Below are positions 32,927 to 40,201 of a DNA stretch of 64,000 nt, piece after piece. The stretch spans positions 1-64,000 of the forward strand of contig JAGSHN010000025.1 of assembly GCA_029855935.1 (NCBI GenBank). The letters run 5' to 3'. The stretch is from Candidatus Thorarchaeota archaeon. Lineage in GTDB: Archaea > Asgardarchaeota > Thorarchaeia > Thorarchaeales > Thorarchaeaceae. The first letter of the stretch is position 1; every line of letters begins with the position of its first letter. A program made the translations under genes and the position numbers. The notes under the pieces are model-generated. The model was not told the DNA's origin and did no database searches. It saw only the letters and a list, made by a program, of their open reading frames with translations.

Positions 32927-34492
32927 TCAGCCTCCTTCCCCTCTTGAGGCAAAGAGCGAGTCCGCGTGTACTGGCCGGCCGAGCACATCCGAGAGAGTGC
33001 TAGCGATGAACTCGTAGTACTGACGCAGACGGTTCTGGCGCCTACGCCGTCTGTGCGCGCGATGGGCTCTGCGGACCGACTCGCCAATCCTCCGGAGACA
33101 CCACTTCAGACCGAGAGAGATCTCCCTCCGTACAGCGTCGACATCAGCAATATACTCCTTTCCAACGGTCTTGTAGGGCACACGAGTCGAGCAGATGTGG
33201 ACGACGAATGCCAGCGGGTCCTCTGGTCGGAGGCCGTAGTTGCGAAGGTTGAGTTGACGTATCACCCGCGTTGAGACATCAGACCCCTCATCATAGAGCA
33301 GAGGGATTCTGTTTGCGAATCTGTAGAGTCTGATGCCTGGCTGAAGTCCGCCTCCATACGCCACCGCGGTCTCGACTATGAAGGGGTGTCCCTCGTACAC
33401 GCTCGGCGCACGCTGGGTGACGGCACAGTGTTCAGGATTGAAACGTTGAAGGCCTGCTCTCAGGAACTCCACGCCGGCAGGCGACAGCGAGTCCGCAGTG
33501 GGTGCGGTGAACCCCCCGTAGGTGGCAAGAGCACGCATCAGGTTAACGAGCGCTTCATCGTCCAACGCCGCTGGAGAGAGGCTTGGGTCGAGACCAGCGT
33601 GACGCAGGAAGGCAAGGGCCGTCGTCTTTCCCACTCGCTGGAACGACCTTGTCATAAAGGAGAGCAGAGTCTTCGTGCGCGAGGTGGCTATCATCCTCTT
33701 CAGCGTCTCCACGTCAATCCCACGGGGATGAGGAAGGACCTCCCTCGGAGGACGTGGAAGGCCTCTGTAGACGCGGTCGAGGTCCAGCCGTGTTCCATCA
33801 GGACCGGTGAACCTCATCGATGCATATGGCACGATTATCGCCGTCTGGGTGAAGTACTCGAGAATCTTCGACTTGCTACGAAACCAGTCACCCTCGAGCT
33901 CGAAGGAGATCTCAGTCCCGTGCTCGCCCTCATCCTTCGGAAAGGCATCCTCAGCAAGGATGACAGGCTCGTTCCGCTCGATGTCAAGACGTATCACGAC
34001 ACGCACACCGGCGTCCTCTCCCGGCACAGAGCTCGTGACGACAATTGGGCTCTGGGTGGTGACCTGTCCGTACAACAATGCCAGGCTGCCGCCCAATCCG
34101 AACGTGCCACGGCTCTGACGGAGAGTGAACTTGGTCCCTGAGAGCATCTTTCCAATCAGCTGTGGGATAGCGCCTCGGGGAATGCCGGTACCATTGTCGC
34201 GCACAGTGAGCCGGAATACCTGAGGCGCAGACGTGATTGACAGCCTGCTATCGGAGGCGCCGTTCCGAGTCATCTCCAGTTGTACGGTGATGTCTGGCAG
34301 GACGTGGGCCTCATCACAGGCATCGAGGCTGTTCTCGACGAGCTCGCGGATGGAAACGTATAGCGACCTTGCGGGGTTATCAAAGCCTGCGATTGTCCTG
34401 TTTCTGTAGAACCAAGCAGATATCGACAGCTCGACGATCTCAGGTGCTGACCTCACGTACTGGTCTGTGCTGTGTTGTTGCAATGATTCCAT
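32927..34492 (-). CDS. top6B: DNA topoisomerase VI subunit B
   Basis: A 521-residue GHKL ATPase subunit. The ATP-binding fold shows the N box ELVENSLDACD (50-60), the G1 box DNGTGIP, and the G2 box RGTFGLGGSLALL. The transducer domain follows with a helix-two-turn-helix section and an EDPLAFVVHICSTRVPYKTV stretch near the C-terminus, as expected for Top6B. ATP-driven dimerisation of this subunit closes the enzyme around DNA while subunit A cuts. Its stop is five bases from the Top6A start, so both are made from one message. Length fits the family. Confidence 0.96.
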   Translation of the reverse strand: MESLQQHSTDQYVRSAPEIVELSISAWFYRNRTIAGFDNPARSLYVSIRELVENSLDACDEAHVLPDITVQLEMTRNGASDSRLSITSAPQVFRLTVRDNGTGIPRGAIPQLIGKMLSGTKFTLRQSRGTFGLGGSLALLYGQVTTQSPIVVTSSVPGEDAGVRVVIRLDIERNEPVILAEDAFPKDEGEHGTEISFELEGDWFRSKSKILEYFTQTAIIVPYASMRFTGPDGTRLDLDRVYRGLPRPPREVLPHPRGIDVETLKRMIATSRTKTLLSFMTRSFQRVGKTTALAFLRHAGLDPSLSPAALDDEALVNLMRALATYGGFTAPTADSLSPAGVEFLRAGLQRFNPEHCAVTQRAPSVYEGHPFIVETAVAYGGGLQPGIRLYRFANRIPLLYDEGSDVSTRVIRQLNLRNYGLRPEDPLAFVVHICSTRVPYKTVGKEYIADVDAVRREISLGLKWCLRRIGESVRRAHRAHRRRRRQNRLRQYYEFIASTLSDVLGRPVHADSLFASRGEGG

Positions 34493-34708
34493 CCGGTCTC
34501 ATCCCCAGCGGCGGATCACGTTGGACAGAGGCTGGCAGCGCTATGAAGGACAGTATTGCCCGGGTAGTACAGGACCTGCTCTTTGACCAAGCGCCTCGCC
34601 ACCCCGGATTAGTGGCGTCGTGCGGTCAAGGTCACGTTCAGGAAGGCAAACGCTTAAGTGAGGCATGCGCCGAGCGCGCAACGGTCAAGGGCCTGAGAGT
34701 GTTAGCAG
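34493..34708. other. Divergent intergenic region
   Basis: Between the leftward top6B gene and the rightward FAD oxidoreductase. I see no gene. GCTTAAGTG near 34650-34658 is the only A/T-rich element that could act as a TATA box for the rightward gene. Confidence 0.35.
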
Positions 34709-36100
34709 TTGGAGTATGATGTCGCAATAGTTGGTAGCGGTCCGGCAGGTATCCACTGCGCTCTCGAGCTGATAGACAAGCGACCAGACCTCAGGATTGC
34801 GATCATAGAGCGCGGCAAGCCCATAGAATACCGTCACTGCCCCAACTCAACAATTGCGAGAGGATGCAGGAAGTGCAATCCTTGTCACATCCTGGCAGGC
34901 TGGGGTGGTGCCGGCGCCTTTTCTGATGGAAAGCTGACCATCTCTACTCACGTTGGTGGCTGGCTCGATGAGATAATAGGCGAGGAGAAGCTGGCCGAGC
35001 TCATCGACTATGTGGACAAGAGATACCTCGAACACGGCGCCCCGAAGAAGCTCTACGGAGCCAGCCCGGACAAGATAGAGAAGTGGACTCGTAGAGCAGC
35101 TCTAGTGGAACTTCAGCTCATCCCACAGCAGATCAGGCACATGGGCCGAGAGGGCTGCATATCTGTGATGAGCAGCATGTACCAACAGGTCGCCGAAAAC
35201 GCAGAGGTCCTCTTTGATACTGAGGCGAAGGACATCCGTGTCGATGACAATACTGCCATTGGCATTGAGACAGGCAACGGGAGATTCATCAGCGCCCGGT
35301 ACGTTGTTGCTGCGCCGGGCCGTGTGGGAAATGAGTGGCTGGCCCAACAGGCGCGCCGACTCAGTCTGAGCACTGAGAACAACTATGTGGACATCGGCGT
35401 GAGAGTCGAGATACCAGCGCCAGTGATGGAGGACATTGCCAACGATCTCTACGAGCCAAAGCTCGTCTACTACTCGAAACGCTTCGACGACAAGGTCAGG
35501 TTATTCTGCTTCAACCCAGGCGGCGTTGTGACAACGGAGTACTATGATGAGATTCTGACGGTCAACGGGCAGTCGTTCGCCAATATGAAGACGCCAAACA
35601 CAAACTTCGCGCTCCTTGTCTCGACACGCTTCACGGCACCGTTTAAGCACCCAATCGCGTACGGCCAGCACATCGCCCGACTCGCCAATATGCTCGGCGA
35701 CGGAGTACTCGTCCAGCGTCTTGCGGACCTGCGCCGAGGGAAGAGGAGCACAAAGGAGCGGATCAGCAGGTCTACTGTCAAGCCCACGCTGCCCAGTGCA
35801 GAGCCCGGCGACCTTAGCTTTGCCCTGCCATACAGGCATCTCAGCTCGATTCTTGAGATGATTGATGCGCTCGACAAGCTATGCCCAGGCGTTGCATCCG
35901 ACAACGCCCTGCTCTACGGTGTCGAGGTCAAGTTCTACTCGGCACGAGTCAGGGTGAATGAGAATCTCGAAACGGAGATTCACAACCTCTATGCGGCTGG
36001 CGACGGGGCGGGTATAACACGGGGGCTGATGCAGGCCTCCGTCTCAGGCGTTATTGCTGCACGGGATATCCTACGCAAGGAGGGCAGCACCGACCAGTAG
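34709..36100 (+). CDS. FAD-dependent oxidoreductase (COG2509-like)
   Basis: A 463-residue flavoprotein from TTG 34709. It starts with the dinucleotide fold VAIVGSGPAGIHCALEL and has CRKCNPCHILAGWGGAGAFS, a cysteine-bearing loop typical of the uncharacterised FAD-dependent dehydrogenases of COG2509. A C-terminal FAD-closing motif reads NLYAAGDGAGITRGLMQASV. The central domain has VRVEIPAPVMEDIANDLYEP. The substrate is unknown for the family. A small hairpin (ACCCC/GGGGT) directly after the stop may end the message. No partner dehydrogenase subunit is nearby. Confidence 0.85.
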   Translation: MEYDVAIVGSGPAGIHCALELIDKRPDLRIAIIERGKPIEYRHCPNSTIARGCRKCNPCHILAGWGGAGAFSDGKLTISTHVGGWLDEIIGEEKLAELIDYVDKRYLEHGAPKKLYGASPDKIEKWTRRAALVELQLIPQQIRHMGREGCISVMSSMYQQVAENAEVLFDTEAKDIRVDDNTAIGIETGNGRFISARYVVAAPGRVGNEWLAQQARRLSLSTENNYVDIGVRVEIPAPVMEDIANDLYEPKLVYYSKRFDDKVRLFCFNPGGVVTTEYYDEILTVNGQSFANMKTPNTNFALLVSTRFTAPFKHPIAYGQHIARLANMLGDGVLVQRLADLRRGKRSTKERISRSTVKPTLPSAEPGDLSFALPYRHLSSILEMIDALDKLCPGVASDNALLYGVEVKFYSARVRVNENLETEIHNLYAAGDGAGITRGLMQASVSGVIAARDILRKEGSTDQ

Positions 36101-36137
36101 ACCCCCTGAGAGGGGTGTAACGAATAGCGTTATATTC
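36101..36137 (+). promoter_or_regulatory. Hairpin plus TATA-overlapping inverted repeat before the AN1-protease gene
   Basis: ACCCC (36101-36105) pairs with GGGGT (36112-36116), right after the FAD gene stop. TAACG (36118-36122) and CGTTA (36128-36132) form an inverted repeat whose right arm runs into the TATA-like CGTTATATTC (36128-36137). The repeat is a candidate operator for the AN1/site-2 protease gene starting at 36184. Confidence 0.45.
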
Positions 36138-36183
36138 AATTGGCGCACCCTCTGTCCTCTGAGCCCGGCGACGGTGAGTAGAT

Positions 36184-37083
36184 ATGGCAAGATGTTCGCT
36201 CTGCGGTAAAGAGGACCTGTGTTTCACCTGCCCCTATTGCAATGGCGTGTTCTGCGCCGAACACAGGCTGCCGGAGAGTCACGGCTGCGCTGGGATTCAG
36301 ATGGTCCAAGCACAGGCGAGGAAGAAGGCAGCTCAGGCGGTCGCGCCTCCTCCATCACCTCCGCAGCAGAGGAGATTCTTTGTGGTCCGGCCCCAGGCTG
36401 TGCGACCCGTGGCCGTACGGAGAGGAACTGGTCGGTTCTCGCAGACAGAGTTGAAACATCTTCTGATCTCAAGCGTGCTCGTCGTCTTGGTGGCAATCTC
36501 AATGATTGGCGGCCCACCTATGGGAATCGTGCGTGGCGCACAGCTCATCATCCTGTACGCAGTGCAGGGCTATGGCTGGTACCCTGCCATACTGATACTC
36601 GGTTTTCTGATCTCATTTCTCATTCACGAGTTCGCTCACAAGTTCACGGCTCAGCACTACGGACTCTGGTCGGAGTTCAGGATGATGGCTCAGGGCTATT
36701 ACCTCTCGTTGATTGCCATTCTTTTCTCCGTTCCCATCTTTGGCACTGGTGCCGTCTTCTCGGCCGGGAGCCCTACTCCCGAACAGGACGGGAAGATCAA
36801 TCTGGCGGGACCTGCATCGAATGCAGCAATTGCCATCTTCTGTACCATAGGGGCGGTCGTCTCGGCTGCACTTGGTGGTGGACTCAGTCCCGTTGCCGAC
36901 TTCGCCTTCTCCTATCTGATCCAACTCAATGCATTCTTGGGTCTGTTCAACATGATACCGTTCCAACCCCTTGACGGGGCGACCGTGATCAACTGGGACA
37001 AGAGAATCTGGCTGGCAATGGTCATTGTGCTTCTCGCGCTGTTGATAGTTGGCTACGTGGGGATATCGCTACTTGCCGCCTGA
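36184..37083 (+). CDS. AN1-type zinc finger fused to a site-2 (M50) membrane protease
   Basis: A 299-residue fusion. Residues 4-35 are an AN1-like zinc finger with CSLC, CPYC, C24, H27, H33 and C35 in the right spacing. A Pro/Gln linker follows, then a six-helix membrane protease with HEFAH (His148, Glu149, His152) and a C-terminal FQPLDG carrying the third zinc ligand Asp. Such proteases cut membrane-embedded helices. In eukaryotes AN1 fingers occur in proteins that bind ubiquitin and Cdc48/p97. Here the next two genes encode an Hsp20-like chaperone and Cdc48, so this may be a membrane branch of the same quality-control machinery. The functional link is inference. Confidence 0.88.
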   Translation: MARCSLCGKEDLCFTCPYCNGVFCAEHRLPESHGCAGIQMVQAQARKKAAQAVAPPPSPPQQRRFFVVRPQAVRPVAVRRGTGRFSQTELKHLLISSVLVVLVAISMIGGPPMGIVRGAQLIILYAVQGYGWYPAILILGFLISFLIHEFAHKFTAQHYGLWSEFRMMAQGYYLSLIAILFSVPIFGTGAVFSAGSPTPEQDGKINLAGPASNAAIAIFCTIGAVVSAALGGGLSPVADFAFSYLIQLNAFLGLFNMIPFQPLDGATVINWDKRIWLAMVIVLLALLIVGYVGISLLAA

Positions 37084-37243
37084 ACCCTCAGGAGTGCCAG
37101 CATAGCGGTAGACTGCCTGTGGCGCCGAGGGCCCGCTGATTCAGGGCCCAGCACCTGAGATGTACCACCTGCTCGACGGGGGGCGGCCGTATGGTATGTC
37201 AGTTCGCGGGATGCCCGAGTCGGCGTGCGCCGTTTCGCAATGC
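37084..37243. other. Intergenic region, no gene seen
   Basis: The part of the gap after the AN1-protease gene and before the TATA box of the Hsp20-like gene. It holds no frame with family features. The CTGATTCAGGGCCCAG stretch near 37136-37151 contains a GGGCCC palindrome but no clear terminator. Confidence 0.35.
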
Positions 37244-37354
37244 TTATATACCAAATGGTCCCTAGCACTAGTGAACATCTAGTCCCTAGTGCAGGATTAG
37301 ACAAGCACAGAAGCCCCTCGGTGACTCAGGGCGGTGCCACACCGCCCGGGGCTT
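37244..37354 (+). promoter_or_regulatory. Promoter, operator-like repeats and structured leader of the hsp20-cdc48 operon
   Basis: TTATATA (37244-37250) is the TATA box. Just downstream, around the expected transcription start, GCACTAG (37265-37271) and CTAGTGC (37286-37292) form an inverted repeat, with GTCCCTAG repeated at 37259-37266 and 37282-37289. Further on, the RNA can fold strongly: GGGCGGT (37329-37335) with ACCGCCC (37341-37347), and AAGCCCC (37311-37317) with GGGGCTT (37348-37354), separated by an 11-base bulge. GGAGG (37361) lies just outside it. Confidence 0.65.
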
Positions 37355-37375
37355 CACTATGGAGGTATGTTCTGA

Positions 37376-37816
37376 ATGATAGAAGATGAGTTTGACAAGA
37401 TAGTACGCCAGATGTTCGAACACTTCTTCGGCACCACGATGCCGAAAGGCACCGAGGGGAGAGCAGTGTTCGAGTATAGAGCAATGGCCGTGCCACAGCC
37501 GACACCAAGAATGGACGAGAGGGACTCTGCTCAGCCAGAGGCCGAGAGGATAGACCTCGACGACCGTGTCGTGATTGTGGTCGACGGCGTTGAGGATGCG
37601 CATAGACCGGAGATAAGGGTCAAAGGTGGCAAGGTGACGCTGGACTTTGGGGGACAGGATATGGTATTCGACATACCCTTCAGCGTCGATGTTGATCAGT
37701 CCTATGCCACAGTCAGGAATGGTGTCCTGGAGCTCAATGTCGTGAAGTCTGAGGAACGGGGACAGGACGATTCTCACTCAGACACGGAAGAGGAAGGAAC
37801 AATAGGATACAGGTGA
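37376..37816 (+). CDS. Hsp20/alpha-crystallin (CS-like) small chaperone
   Basis: A 146-residue protein starting at ATG 37376, ten bases after GGAGG. The first about 60 residues are variable, with a MFEHFF helix. A beta-sandwich of the alpha-crystallin/CS type follows (DLDDRVVIVVDGVED, PEIRVKGGKVTLDFGG, VFDIPFSVDVDQSYATVRNG) and closes with VLELNVVKS. The C-terminal tail is acidic. Small heat-shock proteins hold unfolded proteins without ATP. The gene is 22 bases before cdc48, so client holding and ATP-driven unfolding are likely co-regulated. The classical A-x-x-x-N-G-V-L motif is reduced to NGVLEL. Confidence 0.8.
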   Translation: MIEDEFDKIVRQMFEHFFGTTMPKGTEGRAVFEYRAMAVPQPTPRMDERDSAQPEAERIDLDDRVVIVVDGVEDAHRPEIRVKGGKVTLDFGGQDMVFDIPFSVDVDQSYATVRNGVLELNVVKSEERGQDDSHSDTEEEGTIGYR

Positions 37817-37838
37817 GTAGTTGGAAGGTGGTGAGAGA

Positions 37839-40025
37839 ATGAGCGAGCGAAAGGTGAGGCTCAAGGTCGCGGCGGCGATGCCGCGTGATCAGGGCAGATT
37901 TGTTGTGAGACTCAACGGAGAAGTCAGAAAAAAGCTGGGAATCAGTTCGGGAGACTACGTGCTACTCAAAGGCGCAAAGGAGACCGTAGCCGTCTGCTGG
38001 CCAGCCCTCCCTGAGGACGAGGTTCTCGAGATAGTGAGAATGGACGGTCTCATCCGTCAGAACGCAGGTGTCAAGCTCGGCGAGATGGTGGAGATCAGCC
38101 CAATCAATGTTCCGGAGGGCACCAGGGTTGTCCTCGCACCCAGCCAGCCAGTGAGGTTCCAGCGCGGCTTCGAGGAGTACGTCAAGCATCAGATAATGAA
38201 CAAGCCTGTCACGAGGGGGGACATCATAATGATTGCCTCTATCGGGCAGGGTCTGCAGTTCACGGTGACCGCAGCAGCACCAAGCAAGCATGTCAGGATT
38301 GGTCCTAAGACGACTGTCGAGGTGCTGACCAAACCAGCAAGGCCCGAGGAGGTTGCCGTCCCGCAGGTGACCTACGAGGACATTGGTGGCCTCGGGAAAG
38401 AGCTGCAGAAGATTCGCGAGATGATCGAGCTTCCCATGAAGAGCCCCGAGCTGTTCAAGAGGCTGGGGATAACTCCTCCAAAGGGAGTGCTGCTGTACGG
38501 CCCGCCAGGCACAGGCAAGACTCTGATAGCCAAGGCTGTTGCCAACGAGTCAGGTGCGACGTTCAAGGCGATCAATGGCCCAGAGATAATGTCCAAGTTC
38601 TACGGGGAGTCCGAGCAGAAGCTCCGCGAGGTGTTCGAGGAGGCTGAGAAGAACGCGCCAAGTATCATCTTCATTGATGAGCTCGACAGCATAGCGCCAA
38701 AGCGGGCTGAGGTAACTGGCGAGGTCGAGCGCAGAGTGGTTGCGCAGCTTCTGTCACTGATGGATGGACTTGCTGCTCGTGGCCAGGTCATCGTCATCGG
38801 CGCGACGAATCGACCTGACGATGTCGATGAGGCACTGAGACGTCCCGGTAGGTTCGACAGAGAGATCGAGATTCCAGTGCCCGACAAGAAAGGTCGCTTG
38901 GAGATCCTGCAGATTCACACAAGGTCTATGCCCCTGGAGGAGGGGCTGGATCTTGAGAAGCTGGCGGCACGGACACACGGCTTCGTCGGTGCAGACCTGG
39001 CCGCACTTGCGCGAGAGGCAGCAATGCAGGCCCTCAGGCGCGCACTGCCATATGTGGACCCTGAGACAGGCGACATCCCACCCGATGTGCTGAGCAATCT
39101 CTACGTCACAGAAGAGGACTTCGAGAAGGCACTTGCGGAGGTATCTCCGTCAGCGCTGCGCGAGGTCTTGGTTGAGAAGCCGAATGTCCACTGGGACGAT
39201 GTCGGTGGTCTGAAGAAGGTCAAGGAGCAGCTACGTGAGGCCGTCGAGGCGCCCCTGAAGTATCCCCACGTCTTCGAGCAGATGGGCATACGTCCGCCCA
39301 AGGGAGTCCTGCTCTTCGGTCCGCCTGGTACGGGCAAGACCCTCCTTGCAAAGGCGGTGGCAACGGAGAGCGAGGCGAACTTCATCTCAATCAGAGGACC
39401 CGAGATATTCAACAAGTACGTCGGTGAGTCTGAGAAAGCCATCCGGGAGATATTCAAGAAGGCGCGTCAGACAGCCCCGTGCGTACTGTTCTTCGACGAG
39501 ATAGACGCCATAATGAGCGCCCGTGGCCTCCGCGACGAGACCGGTGTCACACAGCGCATCGTGAACCAGTTTCTTGCGGAGCTGGACGGGATGCAGGCTC
39601 TGCGTAACGTACTCGTCATAGGTGCCACCAATAGGGCAGACATTCTTGACCCGGCAGTGCTACGGCCCGGCAGGTTCGACACGATAGTCTTCGTGCCTCC
39701 TCCCGACAGAGATGCAAGGGTGGAGATCCTCAAGGTTCACACGAGGAACATGCCCCTGGCCGATGATGTCGACCTCGCTGCGATCGCCGACAAGACAGAG
39801 GGCTTCTCCGGGGCGGACCTTGAGAACCTGTGCCGTGAGGCAGCAATGGCTGCCGTCAGGACCGACTGGAAGGTCAAGCCCGTACGGATGGAGCACTTTG
39901 AGATGGCCCTGAAGGAGGTGCGACCCAGCATCTCGCCAGAGGACATGAAGAGGTTTGAGGCGATGGCAGAGGTTGTCCTGAAACGGGACACGGGCCGGAA
40001 GGCAGAGCCCGCTGCGTACGTATGA
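37839..40025 (+). CDS. cdc48: Cdc48/VCP/VAT-type AAA+ unfoldase
   Basis: About 728 residues from ATG 37839, behind GGTGGTGAG (the frame is open six codons earlier). The N-domain (1-180) has the double-psi barrel start [16 protein letters not shown]. Two AAA modules follow, each with Walker A GPPGTGKT, Walker B (FIDELDS and FFDEIDA) and arginine-bearing [10 protein letters not shown] / [10 protein letters not shown] sections. The protein extracts and unfolds substrates with ATP and in archaea may feed the proteasome; the C-terminus ends AYV, a weak version of the HbYX proteasome-docking tail. Location behind an Hsp20-like gene and the AN1-protease supports a quality-control role. Confidence 0.97.
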   Translation: MSERKVRLKVAAAMPRDQGRFVVRLNGEVRKKLGISSGDYVLLKGAKETVAVCWPALPEDEVLEIVRMDGLIRQNAGVKLGEMVEISPINVPEGTRVVLAPSQPVRFQRGFEEYVKHQIMNKPVTRGDIIMIASIGQGLQFTVTAAAPSKHVRIGPKTTVEVLTKPARPEEVAVPQVTYEDIGGLGKELQKIREMIELPMKSPELFKRLGITPPKGVLLYGPPGTGKTLIAKAVANESGATFKAINGPEIMSKFYGESEQKLREVFEEAEKNAPSIIFIDELDSIAPKRAEVTGEVERRVVAQLLSLMDGLAARGQVIVIGATNRPDDVDEALRRPGRFDREIEIPVPDKKGRLEILQIHTRSMPLEEGLDLEKLAARTHGFVGADLAALAREAAMQALRRALPYVDPETGDIPPDVLSNLYVTEEDFEKALAEVSPSALREVLVEKPNVHWDDVGGLKKVKEQLREAVEAPLKYPHVFEQMGIRPPKGVLLFGPPGTGKTLLAKAVATESEANFISIRGPEIFNKYVGESEKAIREIFKKARQTAPCVLFFDEIDAIMSARGLRDETGVTQRIVNQFLAELDGMQALRNVLVIGATNRADILDPAVLRPGRFDTIVFVPPPDRDARVEILKVHTRNMPLADDVDLAAIADKTEGFSGADLENLCREAAMAAVRTDWKVKPVRMEHFEMALKEVRPSISPEDMKRFEAMAEVVLKRDTGRKAEPAAYV

Positions 40026-40095
40026 ACGGACGGGTCTCAGCCTGAAGACTAGGAGGAAATGCCAGCGGCGAGAACGGCCGTTGGCCCCTCCCCAT

Positions 40096-40110
40096 CTTCC
40101 TCTCTTTTTC
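40096..40110 (+). terminator. Pyrimidine/T-tract terminator after cdc48
   Basis: A pyrimidine run ending in CTCTTTTTC lies about 70 bases after the cdc48 stop. It fits the U-rich release site of archaeal RNA polymerase. A weak CGGCCG-centred hairpin stands before it. Confidence 0.5.
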
Positions 40111-40142
40111 CCACGCATTCCCTCTCCGGGTGAGATGAAATA

Positions 40143-40155
40143 TCCCTATAAGGGA
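40143..40155 (+). promoter_or_regulatory. TATA-bearing inverted repeat before the GH38-like gene
   Basis: TCCCT-ATA-AGGGA is a short inverted repeat centred on a TATA-like core, about 50 bases before the GH38-like start. CTAGT (40171-40175) and ACTAG (40189-40193) form a second pair further on. Either may be a binding site for a regulator. Confidence 0.4.
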
Positions 40156-40201
40156 GAGTTCTAGTCGCTACAGTGCACGGTACTAGGGAGTGACACTGGC
40201 T

